From: Hemerocallis citrina
Taxonomy: Eukaryota; Streptophyta; Magnoliopsida; Asparagales; Asphodelaceae
Direction: 5' to 3'
DNA: 64,000 bases
NCBI GenBank assembly: GCA_017893485.1
Contig: CM030363.1
Span: 172,572,686 to 172,636,685 of the forward strand
Within the stretch, counting starts at the first letter, position 1, and each line of letters begins with the position of its first letter. This document shows, in pieces, positions 32,725 to 41,900 of this stretch. A program made the position numbers and the translations under genes. The notes under the pieces are model-generated. The model was not told where the DNA came from, did not search any database, and saw nothing but the letters and a program-made list of their open reading frames with translations.

Positions 32725-33012
32725 CAGTACAAAGTAAGTAATTTTAACTTAATTTTCCGTATATTTATTAATAATTTATAAGCTAGAAAGCGGAAAAATT
32801 AAAATATAATAATAAAAATAGAAATTATTCTAAAACCCAAAAACTTTTAGTTTTTGAAGAAAGTTCACACATCCTATAAAAATTATTATAGGAAGAATAC
32901 TATAGAAATTTAATTAAAAACTAGGGTATTTCATTAAATATTTGCTAAACAAGGATATTTTTCTAAATATTTTTAAAAAGTGGGGCAAAAAGCTAGATAA
33001 CTCACTCACAAG

Positions 33013-33513
33013 TGGGTGAATGGTTATGTGAGATGATTATGACTTATGATAGTTCTACTCTTTTATATTTCAGGGTTTGAAAAGATTTGGTACAGTTTAG
33101 GTAGTTTACTCCTTTGATTATTGCTTGATTAAGCTTGTGACCCTACATTGATTACATTGCCTAATCCATTTTTATGCATCTTAATCTCATCTTAGTTGTT
33201 TCAAGTTTGAACGTAACGATTATTTTTAGGATGATAGTTGTCTTTTGATCATCACATTATGCCCTACATGCTCGAAAAAACACAAAATAATTAGAAAAAC
33301 ATTAAATCTATCATGCGTGCATATGCACCAAGCAACAAGTAGAAGAGCTGAAGTTAGCGTGTTGATTTTGAGCCTTCCTCCATCCAAATATCATCCAAAT
33401 TAATATCATGTCGAAATGCACTTGCTCATTTAGTAAATTAGCAAATTGATTTTATATAACCAAATTAATATCATGTCGACATGCACTTGCTCATTTAGTA
33501 AATCAGTAAATTG

Positions 33514-33554
<41 letters not shown>

Positions 33555-33590
33555 TCCCCTTCGGTTGCACACTACTTTTGGTATAGGGAA
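33013..33590. other. AT-rich intergenic DNA with a short direct duplication
   Basis: The block ccaaattaatatcatgtcga plus acttgctcatttagtaaat occurs twice (about 33394-33440 and 33460-33502), followed by a (ta)n tract at 33517-33551. No gene seen. Confidence 0.5.
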
Positions 33591-33593
33591 AAG

Positions 33594-34250
<657 letters not shown>

Positions 34251-34274
34251 TCTCTCTCTCTCTCCTCATCCCTC

Positions 34275-34774
34275 NNNNNNNNNNNNNNNNNNNNNNNNNN
34301 NNNNNNNNNNNNNNNNNNNNNNNNNNNNNNNNNNNNNNNNNNNNNNNNNNNNNNNNNNNNNNNNNNNNNNNNNNNNNNNNNNNNNNNNNNNNNNNNNNNN
34401 NNNNNNNNNNNNNNNNNNNNNNNNNNNNNNNNNNNNNNNNNNNNNNNNNNNNNNNNNNNNNNNNNNNNNNNNNNNNNNNNNNNNNNNNNNNNNNNNNNNN
34501 NNNNNNNNNNNNNNNNNNNNNNNNNNNNNNNNNNNNNNNNNNNNNNNNNNNNNNNNNNNNNNNNNNNNNNNNNNNNNNNNNNNNNNNNNNNNNNNNNNNN
34601 NNNNNNNNNNNNNNNNNNNNNNNNNNNNNNNNNNNNNNNNNNNNNNNNNNNNNNNNNNNNNNNNNNNNNNNNNNNNNNNNNNNNNNNNNNNNNNNNNNNN
34701 NNNNNNNNNNNNNNNNNNNNNNNNNNNNNNNNNNNNNNNNNNNNNNNNNNNNNNNNNNNNNNNNNNNNNNNNNN
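34275..34774. other. Assembly gap (500 N)
   Basis: Exactly 500 N, a conventional placeholder length. The left end of the adjoining MULE should lie in it. Confidence 0.99.
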
Positions 34775-35265
34775 ACTTTGCTATCAGCTTCAAAGACCGA
34801 GTCTAGTAATATTGAACTCGGTCTTTGAAAGACCGACTCTTGAGCACAATCTCTTCCAGAAACCAAGTGAGTCTCTGTAAGTGATTGAACACAACAGTCG
34901 GTCTTTCGAAGACCGAGTTCAATATAATTAGACTCGGTCTTTGAAAGACCGAGTCTTCAGCAAAAATTTCACAGACTGAAGACTCGGTCTTTCAAAGACC
35001 GAGTCTAGTTATATTGAACTCGGTCTTCGAAAGACCGACTGTTGTGTTCAATCACTTACAGAGACTCGCTTGGTTTCTGGAAGAGATTGTACTCAAGAGT
35101 CGGTCTTTCAAAGACCGAGCTCAATATTACTAGACTCGGTCTTTGAAAGACCGAGTCTTGAAGCTGATAGCAAAGTTTTGCAATCAGCTTCAAGACTCGG
35201 TCTTTCAAAGACCGAGTCTAGTAATATTGAGCTCGGTCTTTGAAAGACCGACTCTTGAAGCTGTG
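34775..35265. repeat. Subterminal palindrome array forming a long hairpin
   Basis: About ten copies of a 23-bp palindrome (half-site ACTCGGTCTTT, one central base, reverse complement), some with changed edges (agtcggtc, gagctcggt). At larger scale 34775-34960 and 34976-35176 are reverse complements around a 15-bp loop, so the region can fold into a hairpin of nearly 190 bp made of smaller hairpins. A further partial copy follows to 35265. Confidence 0.9.
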
Positions 35266-35609
35266 TATTTTTTTTGAATCAGCCAGATTCTTTGAAACAA
35301 GCTTCAGTTACTTTGAATAAGCACATCCAAACTTCACAACTTTCAATCTTTCTCAACTTCACATATAAACACATCCAAACTTCACAAATAAACACATCCA
35401 AACTTCACAAATAAACACAAATAAACATCGCAACTTTCTTTCTCAACAACTATCTTCACAAATAAACACATCCACGCTTGTAAGAAGCACAAACAAACAA
35501 ACACATCTTCACAAACAAACAACTATCTTCACAAACAACTATCTTCTCAACAACAGTGCTCAGTTCGAAATAAATATTACAAACACAATAGGAAGCACAA
35601 ATTCAAATT

Positions 35610-38279
35610 TTAATTGTTTTGTGATGCTCTGTTAGTACAACGACGCTTGTTGTGTCTTTCCAACCCGCACCTTGAACATTTCATTCTTGTACCCCTGCTA
35701 GAACTATCCCTGACATCCATATCGTTGCGTATTCTCGTGGATTTAGGCCGGCCTTTCCGTGAACGTCGCAAACTAGAATCTGGTACAAATCGTGGACCGT
35801 CGATAGTAGGCCAATATGCTTCATCTAGAATAGGACTGAACACAGGAGCCCAAGTTTGTGCTAATGACGTGATAAGGTAAAATTTATCAACATAAGGCTT
35901 GTGATCGATTGCACGATATGCACAGGCTGCTAATACATGAGAACAAGGAATATGATATAGATGAAACTTCATACATGTGCATGTTTTCGTACCCAAATTC
36001 ACGGTGTGCAAGTTTCCACCCTTCCGTTCGCCATTTACCATGCGTATACCAGTTTTGACGGAAAAAACTTCAGGCTGATGATGAAACATTGTAACCACAT
36101 GTTGATTTGCTCTTTCATGGCGACTATCAATCAAATCTTGTACACGTTTAGCAAAAATCTTCCCTTCACATAAAAGCTTACTAGCTTCCTGTCGACGAGT
36201 AGTAAAGTAAGAGTTGAGACGTAAAAAAATCGTCTCAACAATCGCAGTTACTGGTAAACTACGGACTCCTTTCAGTACTGAATTGAAGCATTCTGACAGG
36301 TTCGTAGTCATCATTCCATATCGTCGACCTTCATCTGCATAAAGTGCCCATTTCTCAACCGGCTTCTCTTTCAACCAGTTAGCCGCCTTGACATTGACGG
36401 TTTCAAGTTCGGCGAGTTTGGCCATGAACTTTTTGGGTTGGTGTTGACAAGCTATACTTTTGACCTTCTTGCGCAATGCCTTGCTACCAAATTTACTAAA
36501 AAAATTTGTGGCAAAATGACGCATGCAATATCGATGAAATCCATTCGGTTCGTTCCAAGCACCGTTTTGCAAATCCATAGCAGACAATATACCAGCATGA
36601 CGATCCGAGATAACACACAACTCAGTGCGATCGGTGACATAATGCCGGACGCAAGTCATAAACCATGTCCACGTATTTATACTCTCTCCATCAACCAATG
36701 CAAATGCAAAAGGAAATAAGCAACCATTCGCATTCGGGGAAACAGCAATTAGCAAACAACCTTTGTACTTACCGTACAAGTGAGTTCCATCTACACTAAT
36801 AACCGGTCTGCAAGACTTGAAACCTTCAATCGAAGGACCAAATGCCCAAAATACTCCCTTGAATATTTCCTCGCTGGGGCTAGACTCAAATTTATCCCAG
36901 TGGACAACGGTACCTGGATTTGCTGCTTGAATTACTGTTAGTAGAAAAGGCAACTTCGTGTATGCTTCTTCGAAGGTACCGTACAACCTCTCAATTGCCT
37001 TTTGTTTTGCTTTCCAAGCTTTCTTATATGAAATCTGATAATTATATTCTATTTTCACAATCTCAATAATTGCCCCCGGTGATAGAGCAATATCCTTCTT
37101 CACCACACCCACAATCAAATTACTAACAAGGTTAGCATCAATTTTGCAGTGGTCTTGATTCAACGTGGGATTCGTACAAGTATGAGGGCCAACTATCTTC
37201 TTCACCACAAAATTTCTCCCTCCTTTTGGAACAATAGCTCGTAATCTCCAAGGGCATCCACCATCACTTACTCCTGGGGGACCTTGTACGATCTCCTCTA
37301 TTGTACGTTTTCTAGGTGCCATTTTACATTTAACAGTGTATAGTGACGGTGATGTTTTCAATGTGACAAATTCACGATGTTTCTTGATAGAATACACCTT
37401 CACAGCATGCAGAAGGGAGTCTTTACTAACAAACTCCTGTCCAACGTAAAATTCGTCTACATTGGATGAACCAGAAGACTCTTGTGGAAATGGGGGTACT
37501 CTAGCAACTTCAGCCATCTCCTCCGTAACATGAGCGTTAACATTAGCATACCTATCAGTAGCTCTCACTTCATTAGAACTATTGTTCGAAGGATTTACAT
37601 TAGCTACATCATCATCTTCTTCTCCATCATCACTTTCTAGACTTTCATCATCGTCTGTTTCTTCCTCATCTTCATCATCATCTAATAAGCTGTTGTTAAT
37701 CACTGCATTTTGAAAGAGTTCAAACATACTGTCATTTGGAACAGAGTCAGGAACCGGGCTTGGTTGGCGTGGCAGCTCAACATTTACAGAATCCGGAATT
37801 GTTGTATTTGTGAAGGTGTTCTCTTGTGAGGATACCGGATTTGGTTGTGAAGATTGATCGGGGTTAGGCCTCGACTGCTGTGTAGGTACTACCCGTATGA
37901 AGCTTGCACTGGGGATATCATGTGGCTGAGCATTTACAACTCGAATTTGCTGAATATATAACTCTAATACAGACCAAGCACAATTCGGATCAAATGTCCT
38001 AGCAATCAATGACTTTAGCGCATTATCAGTAGGTACGAGCACTGTCATAAAATACTGAACATCTCCTCTTTCTGCTGCATATCGAGCTAAAATTTTCACA
38101 TTCCATTCATTCCTATCCCAATTAGTAACTTCATAGATTTTCTCAACTAGTTCTTCAAATGTAATGGTACGGGGTACCCAAACTATTTCCGGTTCCAAAT
38201 GACTATAACAACAACCAATCTTTGGATCACGAATAATTTCACCACCAAAGTATAACCAAATAGGAATCTCAAGATCCAT
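35610..38279 (-). CDS. MuDR-type MULE transposase, 889 aa
   Basis: Catalyses cut-and-paste transposition in the nucleus by binding the element's terminal repeats. Order: an N-terminal PB1-like region (1 to about 100), an acidic segment (about 200-230, run of Asp/Glu), the MuDR N-terminal domain (about 273-400, FYVGQEFVSKDSLLHAVKVY onward), the MULE DDE domain with first Asp in VISVDGTHLYG (about 495) and second in VISDRHAGI (about 558), followed by the CMRH box, a SWIM zinc finger CTCMKFHLYHIPCSH (about 770) and a C-terminal CCHC knuckle CSRCGLERHNKRRC (about 875). It is one uninterrupted frame of full family length, so it may be active. Start chosen as the first ATG of the frame, matching the PB1-like N terminus. 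Its 5' end faces the cystathionine gamma-synthase gene 0.7 kb away. Confidence 0.92.
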   Translation of the reverse strand: MDLEIPIWLYFGGEIIRDPKIGCCYSHLEPEIVWVPRTITFEELVEKIYEVTNWDRNEWNVKILARYAAERGDVQYFMTVLVPTDNALKSLIARTFDPNCAWSVLELYIQQIRVVNAQPHDIPSASFIRVVPTQQSRPNPDQSSQPNPVSSQENTFTNTTIPDSVNVELPRQPSPVPDSVPNDSMFELFQNAVINNSLLDDDEDEEETDDDESLESDDGEEDDDVANVNPSNNSSNEVRATDRYANVNAHVTEEMAEVARVPPFPQESSGSSNVDEFYVGQEFVSKDSLLHAVKVYSIKKHREFVTLKTSPSLYTVKCKMAPRKRTIEEIVQGPPGVSDGGCPWRLRAIVPKGGRNFVVKKIVGPHTCTNPTLNQDHCKIDANLVSNLIVGVVKKDIALSPGAIIEIVKIEYNYQISYKKAWKAKQKAIERLYGTFEEAYTKLPFLLTVIQAANPGTVVHWDKFESSPSEEIFKGVFWAFGPSIEGFKSCRPVISVDGTHLYGKYKGCLLIAVSPNANGCLFPFAFALVDGESINTWTWFMTCVRHYVTDRTELCVISDRHAGILSAMDLQNGAWNEPNGFHRYCMRHFATNFFSKFGSKALRKKVKSIACQHQPKKFMAKLAELETVNVKAANWLKEKPVEKWALYADEGRRYGMMTTNLSECFNSVLKGVRSLPVTAIVETIFLRLNSYFTTRRQEASKLLCEGKIFAKRVQDLIDSRHERANQHVVTMFHHQPEVFSVKTGIRMVNGERKGGNLHTVNLGTKTCTCMKFHLYHIPCSHVLAACAYRAIDHKPYVDKFYLITSLAQTWAPVFSPILDEAYWPTIDGPRFVPDSSLRRSRKGRPKSTRIRNDMDVRDSSSRGTRMKCSRCGLERHNKRRCTNRASQNN

Positions 38280-38669
38280 ACCTAGGTATATTTATTAAAA
38301 TATGCGAGTTATTATCTAAACGCAAACAAAATCTATACAAAATTTCAGAAAATTAAGGGCCAATATTCATCATACCTTCACAAGCGTCAAGAACAGAGCC
38401 GTATATATTTCGGTAAAAGAGTTGAAGTTGCTATCCGCTTCAAATTTAGCAAAAATCAAAAAAATGGATCTTTCAAAATAAGGGTTTTGGGTTATTATAG
38501 TGGAGATGGTTAGAGGGTTAGGAAGATATTGGTATATATATTTAGATTAAGATTAGATTTTGTGGGTAGGAGGTCGGCCTAGATTTAGGAAGATGGGTTA
38601 GAGAAATAGAATAGGTTAAAGTCGAGAAGAAGAAGAAGAAAGAAAGGGGATCTGCGCTTTGAAAAACGC

Positions 38670-38830
38670 AAAGAGTCAAGACTCGGTCTCTCAAAGACCG
38701 AGTCTAGTGCAAATAGACTCGGTCTTTGAAAGACCGAGTCTTACTCTTTGATTTTTCAAAGCGCAAGACTCGGTCTTTCAAAGACCGAGTCTATTTGCAC
38801 TAGACTCGGTCTTTGAGAGACCGAGTGGGG
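38670..38830. repeat. Right subterminal palindromes of the MULE
   Basis: Four copies of the ACTCGGTCTTT palindrome, again arranged as a larger inverted repeat (arms about 38676-38741 and 38766-38824, with tgcaaatagactcgg / ccgagtctatttgca). It is the counterpart of the left array, between the transposase start and the TIR. Confidence 0.9.
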
Positions 38831-38996
38831 CGCTTTGGGAATTTAAAAAAAAAATAGGTCGGTTTGGGAAAAACTTTGCAAAAATGGGTCGTTTTGGGAA
38901 AAAATTCCATTAAATACCGGTCGAACTCACTCATAAACTTTCACAAAAAAGAAGTCAAGAGTTTGAGTTGGTGGCCATTATCTTCTTCCCTCAAAA

Positions 38997-41900
38997 ATGG
39001 CCGCCGCTTCCTCAGCTTGCTTCAACTGCCAAAACCCTAACCCTAACCCCAAATCCACCTTCACCAAACCTTCATTCCTCAAATCCGCCGCCGTCAACCA
39101 CCACGGCTACGGCCTCTCCTCCGCCCTCATCCTCCGCTTCCCCCCCAATTTCGTCCGCCAGCTCAGTATCAAGGCCCTCCGCAACTGCAGCAACATTGGC
39201 GTTGCCCAGGTCGCCGCCGCCTCGTGGACGAACGAAGACTTCTCCGCTTCCCCCTCCTCCTACGCCACAGCCGCTGCCGCTGCGTCGGCTGTGGTCCCTC
39301 AGGTGGAGAAGGATTCCGTCGCCGCCGCCGGAGCTAACGGCGCCGTTGACGGTGTACAGATTCCGATCTCGATGTTTAGATCTGATGCGAGTCTCTTAGT
39401 TCATGCTGGTGAGTTAGGGTTTCGAATTTCAGATCTCGAACATTACATTTCTTGGTTTTATTTATTATTATTATTTTAATAATAAAAACGAGGTGGATCT
39501 GGAATAGGAGAGAGATACGGGCGTGGGATAAGTACGGACGCGATCACGACGCCGGTGGTTAACACGTCGGCGTACTGGTTCAAGAACTGCAACGAGCTGA
39601 TTGATTTCAAGGTAGGTGTGTTTGCACGTGCGATGCACAGTTTTTTTTAAAAAAATTTGAACTTGTTTGCAAGTATTTAAATATGTTTTGCTTTTACCGT
39701 TTAGAGGAAGTAGATATTATTGGGTATTTGGCTACGAGTAATGCTACACCTGTTACCAATTCCACTACATTTTTGTTCAATACCTTATGTGACACACTCC
39801 AATAGGTGGGGGAAGGAGAGTAGGTGGGGGAACTCTCCAATAGGAGCGTGTCACCTAAGATAGTGAAGAGAATGATAGTGGCAGAAGCATTAGTCTTTTG
39901 ACTATTGGCCATTGGGAGAATGGTTGGAAGAGGCATTTAATGATGCATCTCTGTATTTTTAGTAGAGATTGGGTCCCACAAGCAATTTATTTATGGTGTT
40001 AGAGCATCCACAATCGGTTGCTATATTTGCCAATTTCTCATTTTTTGAGAAATAAGCTGCTGCAGTCGTTTGCTATTTTGCCATTTTATGGCAAAGTTGC
40101 TACAGTCGTTTATCATTTCCGAGAAACCAATTTGCAATTCTCAAATTATAAGAGACGAGACAACTTGTTTCATTTGACATTTTTTTTTTCATTTTATTTA
40201 ATTGATCGGACGGTCTGATTTGTCTGAATAAAAATAAAAAAAATGCTTGGATGAGACATGTTGTCTCGTCTCAAGTATTTTTGCTTGGGACGGGATGTCC
40301 CGTCCAGCATTTCAGGGGGGTAATTAGGGGTAGGTTAGTTGATTTAATTAGGTTTAGGGTGGGTTTAATTAGGTATTAGGTATTATTATATTATTTATTT
40401 TATTTAATTAACCTATTATAATATTTAATTACTAATTAATTAATTAAAAAAAAAAACAAAAACAAAAACCAATTGGACAAAACAACATGTCTCGTCTTTC
40501 TCAAATTTTAGCAAACTACCACTGCAGACAAATACCCTATTTTCTATTACTGTAGCTGTCATTTTCTAAAAAAATGAGAAACACCATTGTGGATGCTCTT
40601 AGGAATGGAGTTTAGTTATGGTAACTTTTGTGGAGTTATATCACATTTAACTTTAGTTATCATAAGTTGAGAAATCATGCCACTGCAAATCACTCACATG
40701 ATTGGTGGGACCATATACACTTTTTAAAGGAATTTTTTTAATTAGTTGGGCCCACTTATTTTTTGTAAGTGGACCAATTATAGAGTTGAGTTGCACATTT
40801 GAAGTGACATGCTATCATTTCTCTTATAACTTTGACCTTATAACTTTGACTTGATTGGGCCTCTTTTTGAACTATACTTAAACCGAATCTATTTTGTGGA
40901 GCTATTTGCCGTTATTAAAGAAGTTGGAGTGTTGTTGCACTGAGTATTTATTGATGTTCCCCATTTTCTTATTAGAGTTTACCTCCACACATCTTATTTA
41001 GGCCCTTTTCGTGAACGAAAGGTATGATATATCTTAATTATTTAGGTGCAAGGTATGCTAACTTACTATGATTGTCATTACTTTACCTCCTACTTAAAGT
41101 TAAATCTTTTAAAATGATGTTTGGCATCGGCATAGTTAAGAAAAATTTGATAAGAGTGAGTTGAGATATTTGAGGCCCTTTTTAAACTCTCTGAAACTTA
41201 CTTTGTAACAATGGGCTATGGTTTTTTTTTTGTTTTTTTTTTTGTTTTTTTTTTCCCCGAAACCATTGTTAAGCAGATATCTACTTATTCTGTACAAAGT
41301 TTGGAAGTGGATTTTAATAGTCTTCTAAAAAACCGCAATCAAACGCAAATTGTCACTAACCTGTTTCAAAAATTGGTGATTGAACGGAAAAAAGGGGATT
41401 AAAGGGAAACACCATCTTACCATTTTATCTTTGCTTCATTTTTTGGAACCTTGGATGTTAGTTTGGTTTTCTTAACTAAACAAGCTAGTAAATGTATAAA
41501 TGATTGATAATGGGATTCTCCTTCTAATTTTTATTCTCTAATTCAGGAGGGTAGGCATACAAGCTTTGAGTATGGGCGGTATGGGAATCCGACAACCCAG
41601 GTGTTGGAGAAGAAGATGAGGTATATTCTTGTTTGCAGCTTGGACTGTTTCAGGGGCGAAGCCAGAACAAAATTTTCAGGGGGGCCAAGAAAAAATTCTA
41701 TAACTATATATAAATATATAGATATTTTTCATAATTTTTAGGGGGGCCAAATAATAAAATTTAATAGATTTAAGGGGTTTTTAAAAAAAATTTCAAAAAA
41801 TTTAAGGGGTTTTTCAAAATTTTGGGGGGGCCAGGCCACCCCGGGCTCCCACATAGCCCCGCCCCTGGACTGTTTATTGGATGCTTGTAAAAGGGAAAAA

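Larger units (their letters stand above)
25087..33003. mobile_element. TIR-bounded unit (MULE-like ends) enclosing an endogenous pararetrovirus, 7917 bp
   Basis: The perfect 9-bp sequence actcacaag stands immediately outside both ends (25078-25086, 33004-33012). The left end starts gagtatagtgggtaac; the right end read inward starts gagttatctagc. Aligned without gaps, 55 of the first 83 positions match, including ccactttt and aaaaatatttag-like blocks about 20-40 bp in. Inverted ends plus a 9-bp duplication are the signature of Mutator-like elements. The interior is almost entirely pararetroviral, with no transposase. Alternative: an old MULE that was filled by a viral integration. The boundary evidence is direct; the transposition history is inferred. 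Confidence 0.75.
34775..38908 (-). mobile_element. Autonomous-type MULE (left end in gap)
   Basis: A MuDR-type transposase gene is flanked by palindrome arrays (34775-35265 and about 38670-38830). The right terminal repeat (about 38858-38908, holding ggtcggtttgggaaaaa and gggtcgttttgggaaaaaattc) has the same tip pattern as the 6916-8086 element. If it ends at attc like that element, the target duplication would start cattaaata (38909-38917). The left TIR is not visible because of the gap. Confidence 0.8.

Noticed and set aside
39040..39062. Telomere-like ccctaa triplet repeat
   Set aside because: It is inside CGS exon 1, coding for NPNPNPK in the transit peptide; three units only.
38968..39399. 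Alternative 143-codon plus-strand frame over CGS exon 1
   Set aside because: A Pro/Ser-rich shadow of the real exon; the CGS frame carries the conserved MTO1 and catalytic sequences.
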